Shown in pieces: positions 46,840-58,477 of a DNA stretch of 64,000 bases. Made by a program: the position numbers and the translations under genes. The DNA comes from Nymphalis io (lineage: Eukaryota > Arthropoda > Insecta > Lepidoptera > Nymphalidae), in contig NC_065891.1 in NCBI RefSeq assembly GCF_905147045.1, positions 13,649,001-13,713,000 on the forward strand. The letters run 5' to 3'. The notes beneath the pieces were generated by a model. It was given only the letters and a program-made list of their open reading frames with translations. It ran no database searches and was not told the origin of the DNA. How positions within the stretch are numbered: the first letter of the stretch is position 1; every line of letters starts with the position of its first letter.

Positions 46840-47140
46840 AGCCGAGATGGCCTAGTGGTAAGAACGCGTGAATCTTAACTGATGATCGTGGGTTCAAACC
46901 CGGGCAAGCACCACTGAATTTTCATGTGCTTAATTTGTGTTTATAATTCATCTCGTGCTTAACGGTGAAGGAAAACATCGTGAGGAAACCTGCATGTGTC
47001 TAATTTCATTGAAATTCTGCCACATGTGAATTCTACCAACCCGCATTGGAGCAGCGTGGTGGAATAAGCTCCAAAACCTTCTCCTCAAAAGGGAGAGGAG
47101 GCCTTAGCCCAGCAGTGGGACATTAACAGGCTGTTACTAG
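46840..47140 (+). mobile_element. F2 tRNA-derived SINE, full length
   Basis: Close to consensus from GCCGAGATGGCCTAGTGG to AACAGGCTGTTACT. A good reference copy for the family. Confidence 0.94.
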
Positions 47141-47345
47141 TAAGCTAGCGCTTGACTTTTATCACATCTGATGGAAAGTGATGGTGATTAGACTGTCTAA
47201 GGTAGAGCACGCATGCCTAGAAGATGCCTATTCACTCTTGAGTGGAAGGTACCCATATTGTAGGTGGCGGGGAAAACGGAGATCGGGAGGGTATTCCAGA
47301 CCTTAGCGGTGCGTATTAGAAACGAGAAAGCAAATCGTTTCGTAC
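47141..47345 (-). mobile_element. LINE 3' fragment (C-terminus plus UTR)
   Basis: On the - strand the frame from about 47345 reads RTKRFAFSFLIRTAKVWNTL, then ISVFPATYNMGTFHSRVNRH and LLGMRALP, and stops. A 3' UTR of about 60 nt ends at GTCAAGCGCTAGC, next to the SINE end. Same family as 44259-44555 but with an intact end of the ORF. Confidence 0.8.
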
Positions 47346-47697
47346 GTCAACTATGTACGGGTATTCAATTATTATCTTTTCGATAATAATTTAAATAAAA
47401 ATCTAATAAAGCAACAAAATAAAGTATGTTATATGTATGTTAACATTCATCATACCATGACCTATATAAACAAAACTGTTCGAAGTATTTTTGTAGCTTC
47501 TCGATAAAGATGTGTGAATTCCATGTTGCAAACTTTATTTTACACGCAGCGGTTTCGATATTGTTTTGTGGATTTTAACTGTATTTTTTAAGGCATGAAT
47601 GGCAATTAGTAAGCGGAACTTCGATTATCATTTTTTTTCTATTGTGGTTTGAAAAAGGGATATATGATATAGAAGAGTCGATAATAATTCATTTTGA

Positions 47698-47862
47698 TTT
47701 TTTTTTTATAATAAAGGGAGGCGGACGAGTGGATATGGGCCACTTAATGTTAAGTGGTCACCAACAAATGCCAATGTCTATTGGCATAGACATGGGCATT
47801 GTAAGAAATGTTAACCATCGCTTACATTACTTGGGCACTAAGATGTTATATCCCTTGTGAAC
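47698..47862 (-). mobile_element. F1 SINE, 5'-truncated, minus orientation
   Basis: T-run, GGAGGCGGACGAG, ACTTAATGTTAAGTGGTCACC and AAGATGTTATATCCCTTGTG. It contains a small local duplication of AATGCC...GGCAT. Confidence 0.8.
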
Positions 47863-50016
47863 ATATAATATAATATTGCTCAAAAATTATTGTGATGTGA
47901 AAATTAAATTCGATTCTAAATAATATTCTTTAAATATATTTGTTTAACCAACATATTTTATTTTGATAATTTTATAAACTTTAATAATATGAAAGCAGAG
48001 ATGATACAGTGATTAGAACGTTACCTAAGACCTCAATATAACCCTTCAATTTCCGCATTTATTTCCGCACATATCGTCATATGAATATTTAAAATAATTC
48101 TCACAGTTTTGATGCCACTACGTTGTCGAATACTAAAATATATAGACAGGAATACACAATAGAACACTTCACTCCTGTCAACGATACATGAATACAAAAT
48201 AACTAGAAAATATATTGAAAACAAAATGAATGCTTTCCTTTTTAGTGTTTGAAGGCATATGATTGGGGATAATCCGCGTATCGGCCATCTGACTGACTAA
48301 TAAATCCTCTTGTCAGTCGAACTTTTTATCGAAAGCGCGATTAATCTGCACCCAACCTGTCTCTATCCTCTATTGCTTAAAACTTGTCCAACTATCAAAG
48401 GCACTACAGAAAAATATGCCCTCAAAAACTCAGTAACAAAATCAGACATAAAATTCTTTTATATATTTTTGAAATCTGAAAACAGAAAAATCTTTCGCGT
48501 GTATAACTTACCGTAGTTGATCGCATATATGATACCGATTTCAGATAGTTTGGTAAAGCAGTTGTTACATTTAGTGCATGTAATTTTATGTTTTGTTGTG
48601 GATTTAGAAAAAATATACCACCAAAGAATATATTTTTTTACAAAATTAGTATAATTTAACCAACGTTATGTTAACCAGCCTCTAAACTATGAATCCTGCC
48701 AAGCCGTCCGCGGTTCGGCAGATTCGCAAAAACGTGCGAAACGTTCTACTTTTTGTTACTACAAACTGCAACTTGCTAGTCGTTGTTAGTTCCGCGATAA
48801 ACTCCCAACTTCGCTCTGATTGCGAGGAGTGGGGCGAAGCGAAAAAAAAACTTGGCTAAACTTCGAACCTTGTTCCGCTGAGAACAGTGGAGTTGCATTA
48901 AAATTCACTTTGTGAGTTACTAATGAAACGTTTCTTGGCAGATTAATGGAATGACTGTTTTTGCGATGGAACAACGCAAGTAAAAAGCTGAAACAATACT
49001 TGGCCAGACGCCTGGTCGCTGATGAAATTAGTCGAGCTTGTAATTTGCAAGGCAATTATTTTAATGGATACAATTTATAGTCACAATAAGAATTGTATAT
49101 GAATAAGAATTAAGCGATAGCCAAGTGTCAATAAAATGACAACGAAATATTGCCATATCAGTTTCCTTACAACTTAAGATATACGACAAATGCACTAAAG
49201 TTCAGTATCTAACAAAGAACCTGCGACTTAAACTTAAAACTGATCGATATAAAAAAGAAATTCTCAATATATATATCCAAATTTAGGATTATAAACGCAT
49301 GGCGCCTCAGATTTTTACAATACAATACCAGTAAACTGTCCAAATAATATAATAATACTTATATTACAAAGCAACGTATTATTAGACTAATATTATAAAT
49401 AAAAAGGAATTTGTCTATCTGTTATGTTAACCACTAAGGAAAAAACAAAAACACATAGAATACGAAACTATAAAAAAAATGGAGATGCGAAAAACAGATA
49501 CATAATACGAGCTTATTATGTTAAATATAAAACAAAAACGATGGTGTCGTTCCAAATTTAAAAATTATCGCATAACCCTATGTGCATTTAATTTACATAT
49601 AGAGGACGTAAAGAAAAAAAAATATTTTCGCTCGCAGCACTGCATAAAATAATGTAATTGTCTATTACTGTCCCGCTGCATGGGGCCTAAAATAAATATT
49701 TTAGAAAGCTCATGTAATTGCTTTTATGTTGTAGCCGGCGGTTATTTTATAGTTCACTTCTGTGCAATGTCTGTATTTATCGTTATGTGGTTTAATAAAA
49801 TTAATCTATTCGTTTATATTAGTTTATTTTAACGTTAAGCTAAATTGTTGTCCCGAAATAAATTTATCTTTTCCAAACATTATATATTTACAAATCAAAT
49901 CGAAATATACTTTATTCTACAACTTAAGTTCACTGTACAAGTTCATTTAAGTCTACGACCGTTTCGGAATGTAGATAATTAGAAAATTCAGTAATTACCA
50001 ACTTTTTTTCATAATA
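47863..50016. other. AT-rich DNA, no gene seen
   Basis: The frame 48786-49055 (- strand) lies in a mixed-composition patch but shows no family motif or splice context. 49386-49440 resembles the start of a dispersed repeat (ACTAATATTATAAATAAA). Confidence 0.4.
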
Positions 50017-50267
50017 AAGCCGAGATGGCCTAATCTTAAAGCACCACTAAATTTTCATGTGCTTAATTTGTGATTATAATTCATCTCGTGCTTGACGGTG
50101 AAGGAAAACATCGTGAGGAAACCTGCATACGTCTAATTTCATTGGAATTATGTCACATGTGTATTCTACCAACCCGCATTGCTGGTGGTGGAATAAGCTC
50201 TAAACCTTTTCCTCAAAAAGGGAGAGGAGGCCTTAACCCAGCAGTGGGACATTAACAGGCTGTTACT
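50017..50267 (+). mobile_element. F2 SINE with head deletion
   Basis: GCCGAGATGGCCTAATC jumps to AAAGCACCACTAAATTTTC. The rest runs to AACAGGCTGTTAC. The deletion removes the tRNA-like B box. Confidence 0.9.
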
Positions 50268-50329
50268 TTACATAATCATAGAAAGTAAATAAATAGTCTA
50301 AAAATAAATCTATCATAGGTATTGCATTG

Positions 50330-50465
50330 GTAAAAAGCGTCCAGGCTAAATTTTGGCCACGACTTAACCCAAGTATCAACCAATGGCACAAGGCAAACTG
50401 ACACGACCGGTGGCAGATCAAACGCAGGACCGCTGACTTCCCTTTCCCTTAGAGCCAAAGGAATG
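50330..50465. repeat. F4-like remnant
   Basis: ACACGACCGGTGGCAGATC and ACGCAGGACCGCTGACTTCC give weak F4 similarity. Confidence 0.35.
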
Positions 50466-52147
50466 GAATACTGAATACTTCTAACTTTGGACTACTCCTA
50501 TAATCTATACGTATAATAAAGCAATAGATACCGTGAGTACATTAAAAAAATATATTAAAAATAAAATTAAAAAAAAATATATATATATACCGCAGGTAAC
50601 AGTCAATAATATAATATGTTATATTAATTTGTAATTATGTAAATGTAATTATTTTATCCTATATATTTTAAGAATACTGTAAACAAACTGAACATATTAA
50701 AATCATGTTTGTTAAGTTTATTTTCGAACTTTGCAGAAGTAAAATGCGAATGTAAAAATCTTACCGACTTCTAGTTTTACAGTGATCTTGAAGTTGCACA
50801 CAGTTGATTTTTTTTCAACTATTTTGAAAAACTTTTATTTAATACATCTGTTCATAACAGTTTTTCTTTTCTTTTGAAAGAAATCTTAGAAGGACTTGTA
50901 AGCTACGCGCTAATGAATAATTATTTAGCATATTCCAACTTTTAACAAATTCGACTGCAACATTTACGAACACTTTAATATTAAAGAAAACGTCTGACGT
51001 CATTTATTTAGAAGTTTTAAGGTTTCTTTAATAGAAATAAATTTTCATTTTCCCAAAGTTCTATTATGGACAATTTTACATCGTATTCGCAAAAATGAAC
51101 CACTCTTCCAACAAAAATAAATTAGTATCAATAAATGCGAATACAATTCTCTTTGAAACTAGTTTAAATGGCAGCTACACTTTTCTTGCTTTGTTACAGA
51201 ATACAGAAACGCAATCAGGCATCTGTCGAAATGTCCGTGGAACGGACGTGATGCTGCGTAAGCCGCGATTTTCTTTTTCTAACGCCTTGTCTATTGGGCT
51301 TGTACATCCGTTATTTGTTACAATACCCACATAATTGTATTGTCGATTAGCAATGTATTCATTTCCGTATCAATACAGACCGTTCAGATATAAGTCTTGG
51401 GGAATATTCAATGTATTTTAAACAACTACAATACTTCTTCAAATGGATTCACGATATTCTATGTTTTGAGATTCTGGCTTTAAATGCAAATCTATTTGAG
51501 AAACCACATTTAGTCTATATTCTACACTAAAAATATTTTATTGATTCACTACAACATTATGCATAATTTTGGTTTTAGTAAGTAAATTATAAAAAAACTT
51601 TAATAAATGTAATAATTAGTATTCTATTTTGTATATAATCCTTGATCTATTGAGATTTTTCAAGGCTTAAACTAAAGATGAATTGGACATGTGGCAAGTA
51701 CCCAGATAAACTTACTTCTTACGGTGAAAGATAAGCCAAGACATTGAGTGGGCTTGTCAGACATAGTCTCGCCTGTTCTTTTCTCTCAAAACGCGTTGGA
51801 GATGAACTGAGTTTCTTTGTCAGACGTTCAAGTTAAATAACTTCAGAAAAAATTGACAAGTAGCTTAAATTTCGACCAAATTCTGGAACAACTCTCTACT
51901 TTATGCAGCTTTAAAGCATTATGACTTTAGGTCAATGCGTGGTAATATGAGACTTTTCATATTTAGTTTATAATAAATAATGATAACAATAAGGAACTTT
52001 ATTCACCAAAAAACAACAAAATGAAGGTACAAAGCTATAAATAAAGTGTTAATCAATGTGGTGACAATTTGGTGAAAGGGTCATAGTCTCAGCTAAGCTG
52101 CTTTTCAGTGTACGCCTTGTACAGTTGCTGCCAACACAAACTTATCA
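50466..52147. other. left flank of the palindrome, no gene seen
   Basis: AT-rich. The frame 51095-51334 has no family motif. The last bases before 52148 are the unique flank of the rearrangement. Confidence 0.4.
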
Positions 52148-52431
52148 TTTACTGCAGTAAAAGGTAAAGGTTATACAGTAAATGTTAAATCAAGATAAAA
52201 TTACTTAACTATTAGACTTATATTAATACATATTTTCTACATACTTTTGATTTGAGACATATATTGACGCGCCTTGGAGTATGACTGACTCGTAAGCTGC
52301 AACGACAAACGGCATAATACTCTCATGCCTTCTCTCGCCACCGCTCTCTATAATTCCCTTGTAAGTGCGTATAATTTATACAATATGGACCGTTGGTATA
52401 TATTATAATAGTAATAAGAAAAAATATAATG
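52148..52431 (+). repeat. direct third copy of palindrome-arm start
   Basis: These 284 bp are identical, as far as I can read, to 55640-55923 (offset 3492). The match starts at TTTACTGCAGTAAA and ends at G52431, which is also the first base of the inverted arm, so the junction has 1 bp of microhomology. The original locus can be recovered conceptually by joining the flank ending at 52147 to 55640. Confidence 0.93.
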
Positions 52432-52489
52432 TTTTTTTAATAAATTTATTTAAAAAAACTTTTAATAAATATTCACAAACTCAACTTAC

Positions 52490-52841
52490 ATTCTCTTTCT
52501 TGGTAAATACTTCATCCCAATTAATTGTAATGTTTTCATCTTCTGAATCGCTAGATATTAATGGATCATAAAATTTATTGCGGAGAATTTTCTCTGTCAC
52601 ACTGTTAGCAAGATCATCTTCCTTAAGAAAATATATATCTGGTTGAGAAAAACACCTTAAACAAAATATAACTAATGAATATTAGTGGGTAATTAATTTA
52701 TTATTTAAATTATGTTGTATTGAATGTAACAGTTTTAATATATTATTTGAAAATTGTAATAAGACTATAAGAGTGTTTAATAAAACCTATTGTAAAAATA
52801 TAAAAATTTACAGACCAATCGAACTGCCTTATGTGTTCCAT
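52490..52841 (-). pseudogene. duplicated 5' end of Ice2 (exons 1-2), divergent copy
   Basis: The mirror image of ICE2 exon 1 (52816-52841) and exon 2 (52490-52655, or from 52621 with the alternative acceptor) sits on the - strand, with an identical start codon, splice sites and upstream sequence. The copy ends 59 bp past the exon 2 donor, at the palindrome edge, so exons 3 onward are absent. If the rearrangement is real and transcribed from the copied promoter, it would give a truncated transcript of about 55-65 codons reading into intron sequence. It cannot make the full protein. Confidence 0.85.
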
Positions 52842-53360
52842 TGTGAAATCGCAATTCTGAGATCTACACAAAAGCCATTACTAAACAATTAACTTAAAAG
52901 ACGAAAACTTATCACAGAAAACAAAATTGAAATTTTTTAAAGTAGGTATTTGTCTTCCAATGATGACATTGACATTACTTATTGATTTTGTCCGTTTAGT
53001 TTTTGCTTTAGATGCGTTTTATGACATTTGACTTATCAAAAATTTTTTAGAAAGAAAAACATAAATTATTTATATAGAAACTCAGTGTTTCAGTATTCTT
53101 TTCGTGTTTAAGCTGCACATCATATGTTTATTAGAAAATAAAGTTAAGTTTTATAATATTATCGATAATTAATTGTCATTCCGGTAGGTTCCTGGGAATT
53201 GTCATTTTCTAAATATGATTAAATTTTAAAATGTACTAAAAATGTTTTGGTTAAAACAAGAGTTTAAGGTCGGTGCTAAGACCTTGAAAAATTAGCATGG
53301 TATCACGATTGACATAATTGTATCGCATCGTCACACAGCAATGATTAGTATATTTTGTTT

Positions 53361-53520
53361 TGGTTTGTAGGGTGAGTGAGCTAGTGTAGTTACAGGCAAA
53401 AGGGAATCATAACATCTCAGTGCCCAAGGTTACTGGCGCGTCTAAGGAATTGACAATTTAAGAGATTACTAATATTCCTATGGGCGATGGTCCACTTACC
53501 AGTTGACCCATTTCCCTGTC
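53361..53520 (+). mobile_element. F1 SINE fragment in left arm
   Basis: GGTTTGTAGGGTGAGTGAGC through ATGGGCGATGGTCCACTTACC. The exact mirror copy is at 57773-57932. Confidence 0.75.
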
Positions 53521-54047
53521 TATCGACTATTTAGAATAAAAAATATATTTAAAAATAAGTCATATTTACATCTAAAATATAATTACATTTGAGTTATTTC
53601 AAAATTCAAAAGAATAAAATTGCTTTTAATCTTTGTTTCGCTCATCATCATTGAAAGCAAACATTACGAACTACTCAGTCTCACACCTGTCACGTGCCTT
53701 GGTTTTGACAGGTTTTTTATTGGATTCTCGTTTTTCGCTTCTCCATTCAATAACTTCGGGTACGCATTACGTAGTTAACTGAGCTGTGAAATGCTTTGCG
53801 CGTCTCTCATGTGATTTGTCAGTCAATTATGAATGTTATTAAGAGAATTGCAATTTGAGTCATAATTTGGGTGAATGATTTTAATTCTAAAATCAAATTT
53901 ATGGTAATTATTGATAAATTTACTTGTAAAATGTTTTTTTTTTAAATATGAGATGTGGTTTTTGGATTCATGATTTCATTAAATATAATATGGATGTATC
54001 CGCTTTATATTCTACAAGATTTTTATATTCTTCCCTTCCCTGAATGA

Positions 54048-54104
54048 CTACAGGTAAAATTCATGTTTAATTTCGATGTTTAATTTCATGAATTTTACCT
54101 GTAG
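54048..54104. repeat. 18-bp stem hairpin in left arm
   Basis: CTACAGGTAAAATTCATG (54048-54065) and its reverse complement (54087-54104), followed by a repeat of the AAAATTCATGTTTAATTTCG unit. Mirrored at 57189-57245. Confidence 0.85.
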
Positions 54105-54924
54105 TAAAATTCATGTTTAATTTCGAGAAATTTAATTATAGATTGGTGTTATGAGGCTTTGCTTGCGGCTTCGCTGTTGCCCATTTTACGAAATAAAAAA
54201 TAGTCAGTAAGTAAGCAAAACAAGTTGATTGGTTGCTACGTTGATGCTTGTGATGCTAGGACAGTTCAACGAATACACTTTCACATTTGTAATATTATTT
54301 AAATAACATATGTCGCGACTAGCGATCTCTTCGTACCTACATTCAAGAACTCTTCGTCCGTACCTAAAAACAAAATTCTTGCTGGAAAACGCATTTATGC
54401 CTTTTTGCAAGAAGGGAGAGAGATATTGGCTGAAAAACCTGTGGTATCATCTCTATTTTTAGGGAGTCCCGCGGAATTGCTTGCGTATGTCTCAAATTGC
54501 ATTGTCTAAATCTTATTGAACTTTTATAATTTAGGGCTGGTGGTCTATCTATAAGAAACAGAAAATAATAAGCAAAGGCATTCAAAATGTTCAAATCTAT
54601 ACTACTTTTCTAAGATTAATTACTGTCAGGTCTTTCGAACAATTTTAACAAAGAGTGCCACTTGTAGTTATAAACGACGAAGGGCGGCCATTGTCCTGCC
54701 GCCTGTGTCCGACATAACCCAATAATTAATTATTAATTAAGGACCACTCTATTGGCATTTATTTCTGGAGGCTATTGTATAATGGGAAGTGATACCGTCC
54801 ATAAGGAAGATAGAAACTTTGATCGTTGGAATTCCGTGAAACAGTTCTTTGATTGCAACATCATCGAAATTGTTAATATCTAGCAAGTAACAAATCGTCA
54901 TTGCAAAATAAAAAAACGTGCAAA

Positions 54925-55218
54925 TACTGGTGGTAGAGCTTTGTGCAAGCTCGTCTGGGTAGGTACCATCTACTCATTAGATGTTCTACCGCAAAACAGC
55001 AGTACTTGGTATTGTTATGTTCCGGTTTGAAGGGTGAGGGAGCCAGTGTAATTACAGGCACAAGGGACATAACATCTTAGTTCCCAAGGTTGGTGGCGCA
55101 TTGGTGATGTAAGCGATGGTTAACATTTCTTACAATGCCATTGTCTATGGGCGTTGGTGACCATTTACCATCAGGTGGCCCATATGCTCGTCCGTCCGCC
55201 TTCCTAATCTATAAAAAA
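54925..55218 (+). mobile_element. F1 SINE, full length, left arm
   Basis: Head TACTGGTGGTAGAGC to tail CCGCCTTCCTAATCTATAAAAAA. The exact mirror copy is at 56075-56368. Confidence 0.92.
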
Positions 55219-56074
55219 TGCGTCGCGTCGTAAATTTGTATACATTTTGATTGGAAAAATACGTTAACGGTAAATATATAAATAAATATGATCATCGCCC
55301 TGGATTCGTGAAAAATCAATTCATAAATATGAAGTAAAATTAATAAAAATATTGTTTCCTTGATAAAATCATTATATTTTTTCTTATTACTATTATAATA
55401 TATACCAACGGTCCATATTGTATAAATTATACGCACTTACAAGGGAATTATAGAGAGCGGTGGCGAGAGAAGGCATGAGAGTATTATGCCGTTTGTCGTT
55501 GCAGCTTACGAGTCAGTCATACTCCAAGGCGCGTCAATATATGTCTCAAATCAAAAGTATGTAGAAAATATGTATTAATATAAGTCTAATAGTTAAGTAA
55601 TTTTATCTTGATTTAACATTTACTGTATAACCTTTACCTTTTACTGCAGTAAAAGGTAAAGGTTATACAGTAAATGTTAAATCAAGATAAAATTACTTAA
55701 CTATTAGACTTATATTAATACATATTTTCTACATACTTTTGATTTGAGACATATATTGACGCGCCTTGGAGTATGACTGACTCGTAAGCTGCAACGACAA
55801 ACGGCATAATACTCTCATGCCTTCTCTCGCCACCGCTCTCTATAATTCCCTTGTAAGTGCGTATAATTTATACAATATGGACCGTTGGTATATATTATAA
55901 TAGTAATAAGAAAAAATATAATGATTTTATCAAGGAAACAATATTTTTATTAATTTTACTTCATATTTATGAATTGATTTTTCACGAATCCAGGGCGATG
56001 ATCATATTTATTTATATATTTACCGTTAACGTATTTTTCCAATCAAAATGTATACAAATTTACGACGCGACGCA
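55219..56074. other. palindrome centre, no gene seen
   Basis: Unique DNA around the fold point, including the GC-richer stretch 55755-55855 and its mirror. The identical 75-codon frames on both strands arise from the palindrome, not from genes. Confidence 0.5.
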
Positions 56075-56368
56075 TTTTTTATAGATTAGGAAGGCGGACG
56101 GACGAGCATATGGGCCACCTGATGGTAAATGGTCACCAACGCCCATAGACAATGGCATTGTAAGAAATGTTAACCATCGCTTACATCACCAATGCGCCAC
56201 CAACCTTGGGAACTAAGATGTTATGTCCCTTGTGCCTGTAATTACACTGGCTCCCTCACCCTTCAAACCGGAACATAACAATACCAAGTACTGCTGTTTT
56301 GCGGTAGAACATCTAATGAGTAGATGGTACCTACCCAGACGAGCTTGCACAAAGCTCTACCACCAGTA
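56075..56368 (-). mobile_element. F1 SINE, full length, right arm
   Basis: Mirror of 54925-55218. Its head-side flank 56369-56468 (100 bp) is also found at 62033-62132 with one mismatch. Confidence 0.92.
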
Positions 56369-56468
56369 TTTGCACGTTTTTTTATTTTGCAATGACGATT
56401 TGTTACTTGCTAGATATTAACAATTTCGATGATGTTGCAATCAAAGAACTGTTTCACGGAATTCCAAC

Positions 56469-57772
56469 GATCAAAGTTTCTATCTTCCTTATGGACGGTA
56501 TCACTTCCCATTATACAATAGCCTCCAGAAATAAATGCCAATAGAGTGGTCCTTAATTAATAATTAATTATTGGGTTATGTCGGACACAGGCGGCAGGAC
56601 AATGGCCGCCCTTCGTCGTTTATAACTACAAGTGGCACTCTTTGTTAAAATTGTTCGAAAGACCTGACAGTAATTAATCTTAGAAAAGTAGTATAGATTT
56701 GAACATTTTGAATGCCTTTGCTTATTATTTTCTGTTTCTTATAGATAGACCACCAGCCCTAAATTATAAAAGTTCAATAAGATTTAGACAATGCAATTTG
56801 AGACATACGCAAGCAATTCCGCGGGACTCCCTAAAAATAGAGATGATACCACAGGTTTTTCAGCCAATATCTCTCTCCCTTCTTGCAAAAAGGCATAAAT
56901 GCGTTTTCCAGCAAGAATTTTGTTTTTAGGTACGGACGAAGAGTTCTTGAATGTAGGTACGAAGAGATCGCTAGTCGCGACATATGTTATTTAAATAATA
57001 TTACAAATGTGAAAGTGTATTCGTTGAACTGTCCTAGCATCACAAGCATCAACGTAGCAACCAATCAACTTGTTTTGCTTACTTACTGACTATTTTTTAT
57101 TTCGTAAAATGGGCAACAGCGAAGCCGCAAGCAAAGCCTCATAACACCAATCTATAATTAAATTTCTCGAAATTAAACATGAATTTTACTACAGGTAAAA
57201 TTCATGAAATTAAACATCGAAATTAAACATGAATTTTACCTGTAGTCATTCAGGGAAGGGAAGAATATAAAAATCTTGTAGAATATAAAGCGGATACATC
57301 CATATTATATTTAATGAAATCATGAATCCAAAAACCACATCTCATATTTAAAAAAAAAACATTTTACAAGTAAATTTATCAATAATTACCATAAATTTGA
57401 TTTTAGAATTAAAATCATTCACCCAAATTATGACTCAAATTGCAATTCTCTTAATAACATTCATAATTGACTGACAAATCACATGAGAGACGCGCAAAGC
57501 ATTTCACAGCTCAGTTAACTACGTAATGCGTACCCGAAGTTATTGAATGGAGAAGCGAAAAACGAGAATCCAATAAAAAACCTGTCAAAACCAAGGCACG
57601 TGACAGGTGTGAGACTGAGTAGTTCGTAATGTTTGCTTTCAATGATGATGAGCGAAACAAAGATTAAAAGCAATTTTATTCTTTTGAATTTTGAAATAAC
57701 TCAAATGTAATTATATTTTAGATGTAAATATGACTTATTTTTAAATATATTTTTTATTCTAAATAGTCGATA
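56469..57772. other. upstream region of Ice2 in right arm
   Basis: Frames 56699-56929 and 56883-57089 are open on both arms but match no family and lack splice support. The region may contain distal promoter sequence or an unrecognised gene. A CG-rich patch lies near 56580-56640. Confidence 0.35.
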
Positions 57773-57932
57773 GACAGGGAAATGGGTCAACTGGTAAGTG
57801 GACCATCGCCCATAGGAATATTAGTAATCTCTTAAATTGTCAATTCCTTAGACGCGCCAGTAACCTTGGGCACTGAGATGTTATGATTCCCTTTTGCCTG
57901 TAACTACACTAGCTCACTCACCCTACAAACCA
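57773..57932 (-). mobile_element. F1 SINE fragment, right arm
   Basis: Mirror of 53361-53520. It lies about 520 bp upstream of the Ice2 start codon. Confidence 0.75.
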
Positions 57933-58414
57933 AAACAAAATATACTAATCATTGCTGTGTGACGATGCGATACAATTATGTCAATCGTGATACCATGCTA
58001 ATTTTTCAAGGTCTTAGCACCGACCTTAAACTCTTGTTTTAACCAAAACATTTTTAGTACATTTTAAAATTTAATCATATTTAGAAAATGACAATTCCCA
58101 GGAACCTACCGGAATGACAATTAATTATCGATAATATTATAAAACTTAACTTTATTTTCTAATAAACATATGATGTGCAGCTTAAACACGAAAAGAATAC
58201 TGAAACACTGAGTTTCTATATAAATAATTTATGTTTTTCTTTCTAAAAAATTTTTGATAAGTCAAATGTCATAAAACGCATCTAAAGCAAAAACTAAACG
58301 GACAAAATCAATAAGTAATGTCAATGTCATCATTGGAAGACAAATACCTACTTTAAAAAATTTCAATTTTGTTTTCTGTGATAAGTTTTCGTCTTTTAAG
58401 TTAATTGTTTAGTA

Positions 58415-58429
58415 ATGGCTTTTGTGTAG
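58415..58429 (+). promoter_or_regulatory. possible upstream ORF in Ice2 5' UTR
   Basis: ATG GCT TTT GTG TAG, 22 bp before the Ice2 start codon. It would lie in the 5' UTR if transcription starts upstream of 58415, and could reduce initiation at the main ATG. The transcription start is unknown. Confidence 0.25.
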
Positions 58430-58451
58430 ATCTCAGAATTGCGATTTCACA

Positions 58452-58477
58452 ATGGAACACATAAGGCAGTTCGATTG
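58452..58477 (+). CDS. Ice2: Ice2 exon 1 (start codon)
   Basis: Reads MEHIRQFDW. Two splicing options keep the frame. TG|GTCTGT at 58477/58478 joined to 58638 keeps more conserved-looking residues but uses a poor donor. TCT|GTAAAT at 58481/58482 joined to the alternative acceptor at 58671/58672 has a better donor and drops 11 residues net. The mirrored copy is at 52816-52841. Confidence 0.6.

Noticed and set aside
48786..49055. 89-codon minus-strand frame as a gene
   Set aside because: No family motif, no splice sites that extend it, and composition similar to the local DNA.
56699..57089. Two overlapping frames upstream of Ice2 as a second gene
   Set aside because: They overlap in different frames, lack splice support and match no family. 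The mirrored frames on the left arm only reflect the palindrome.
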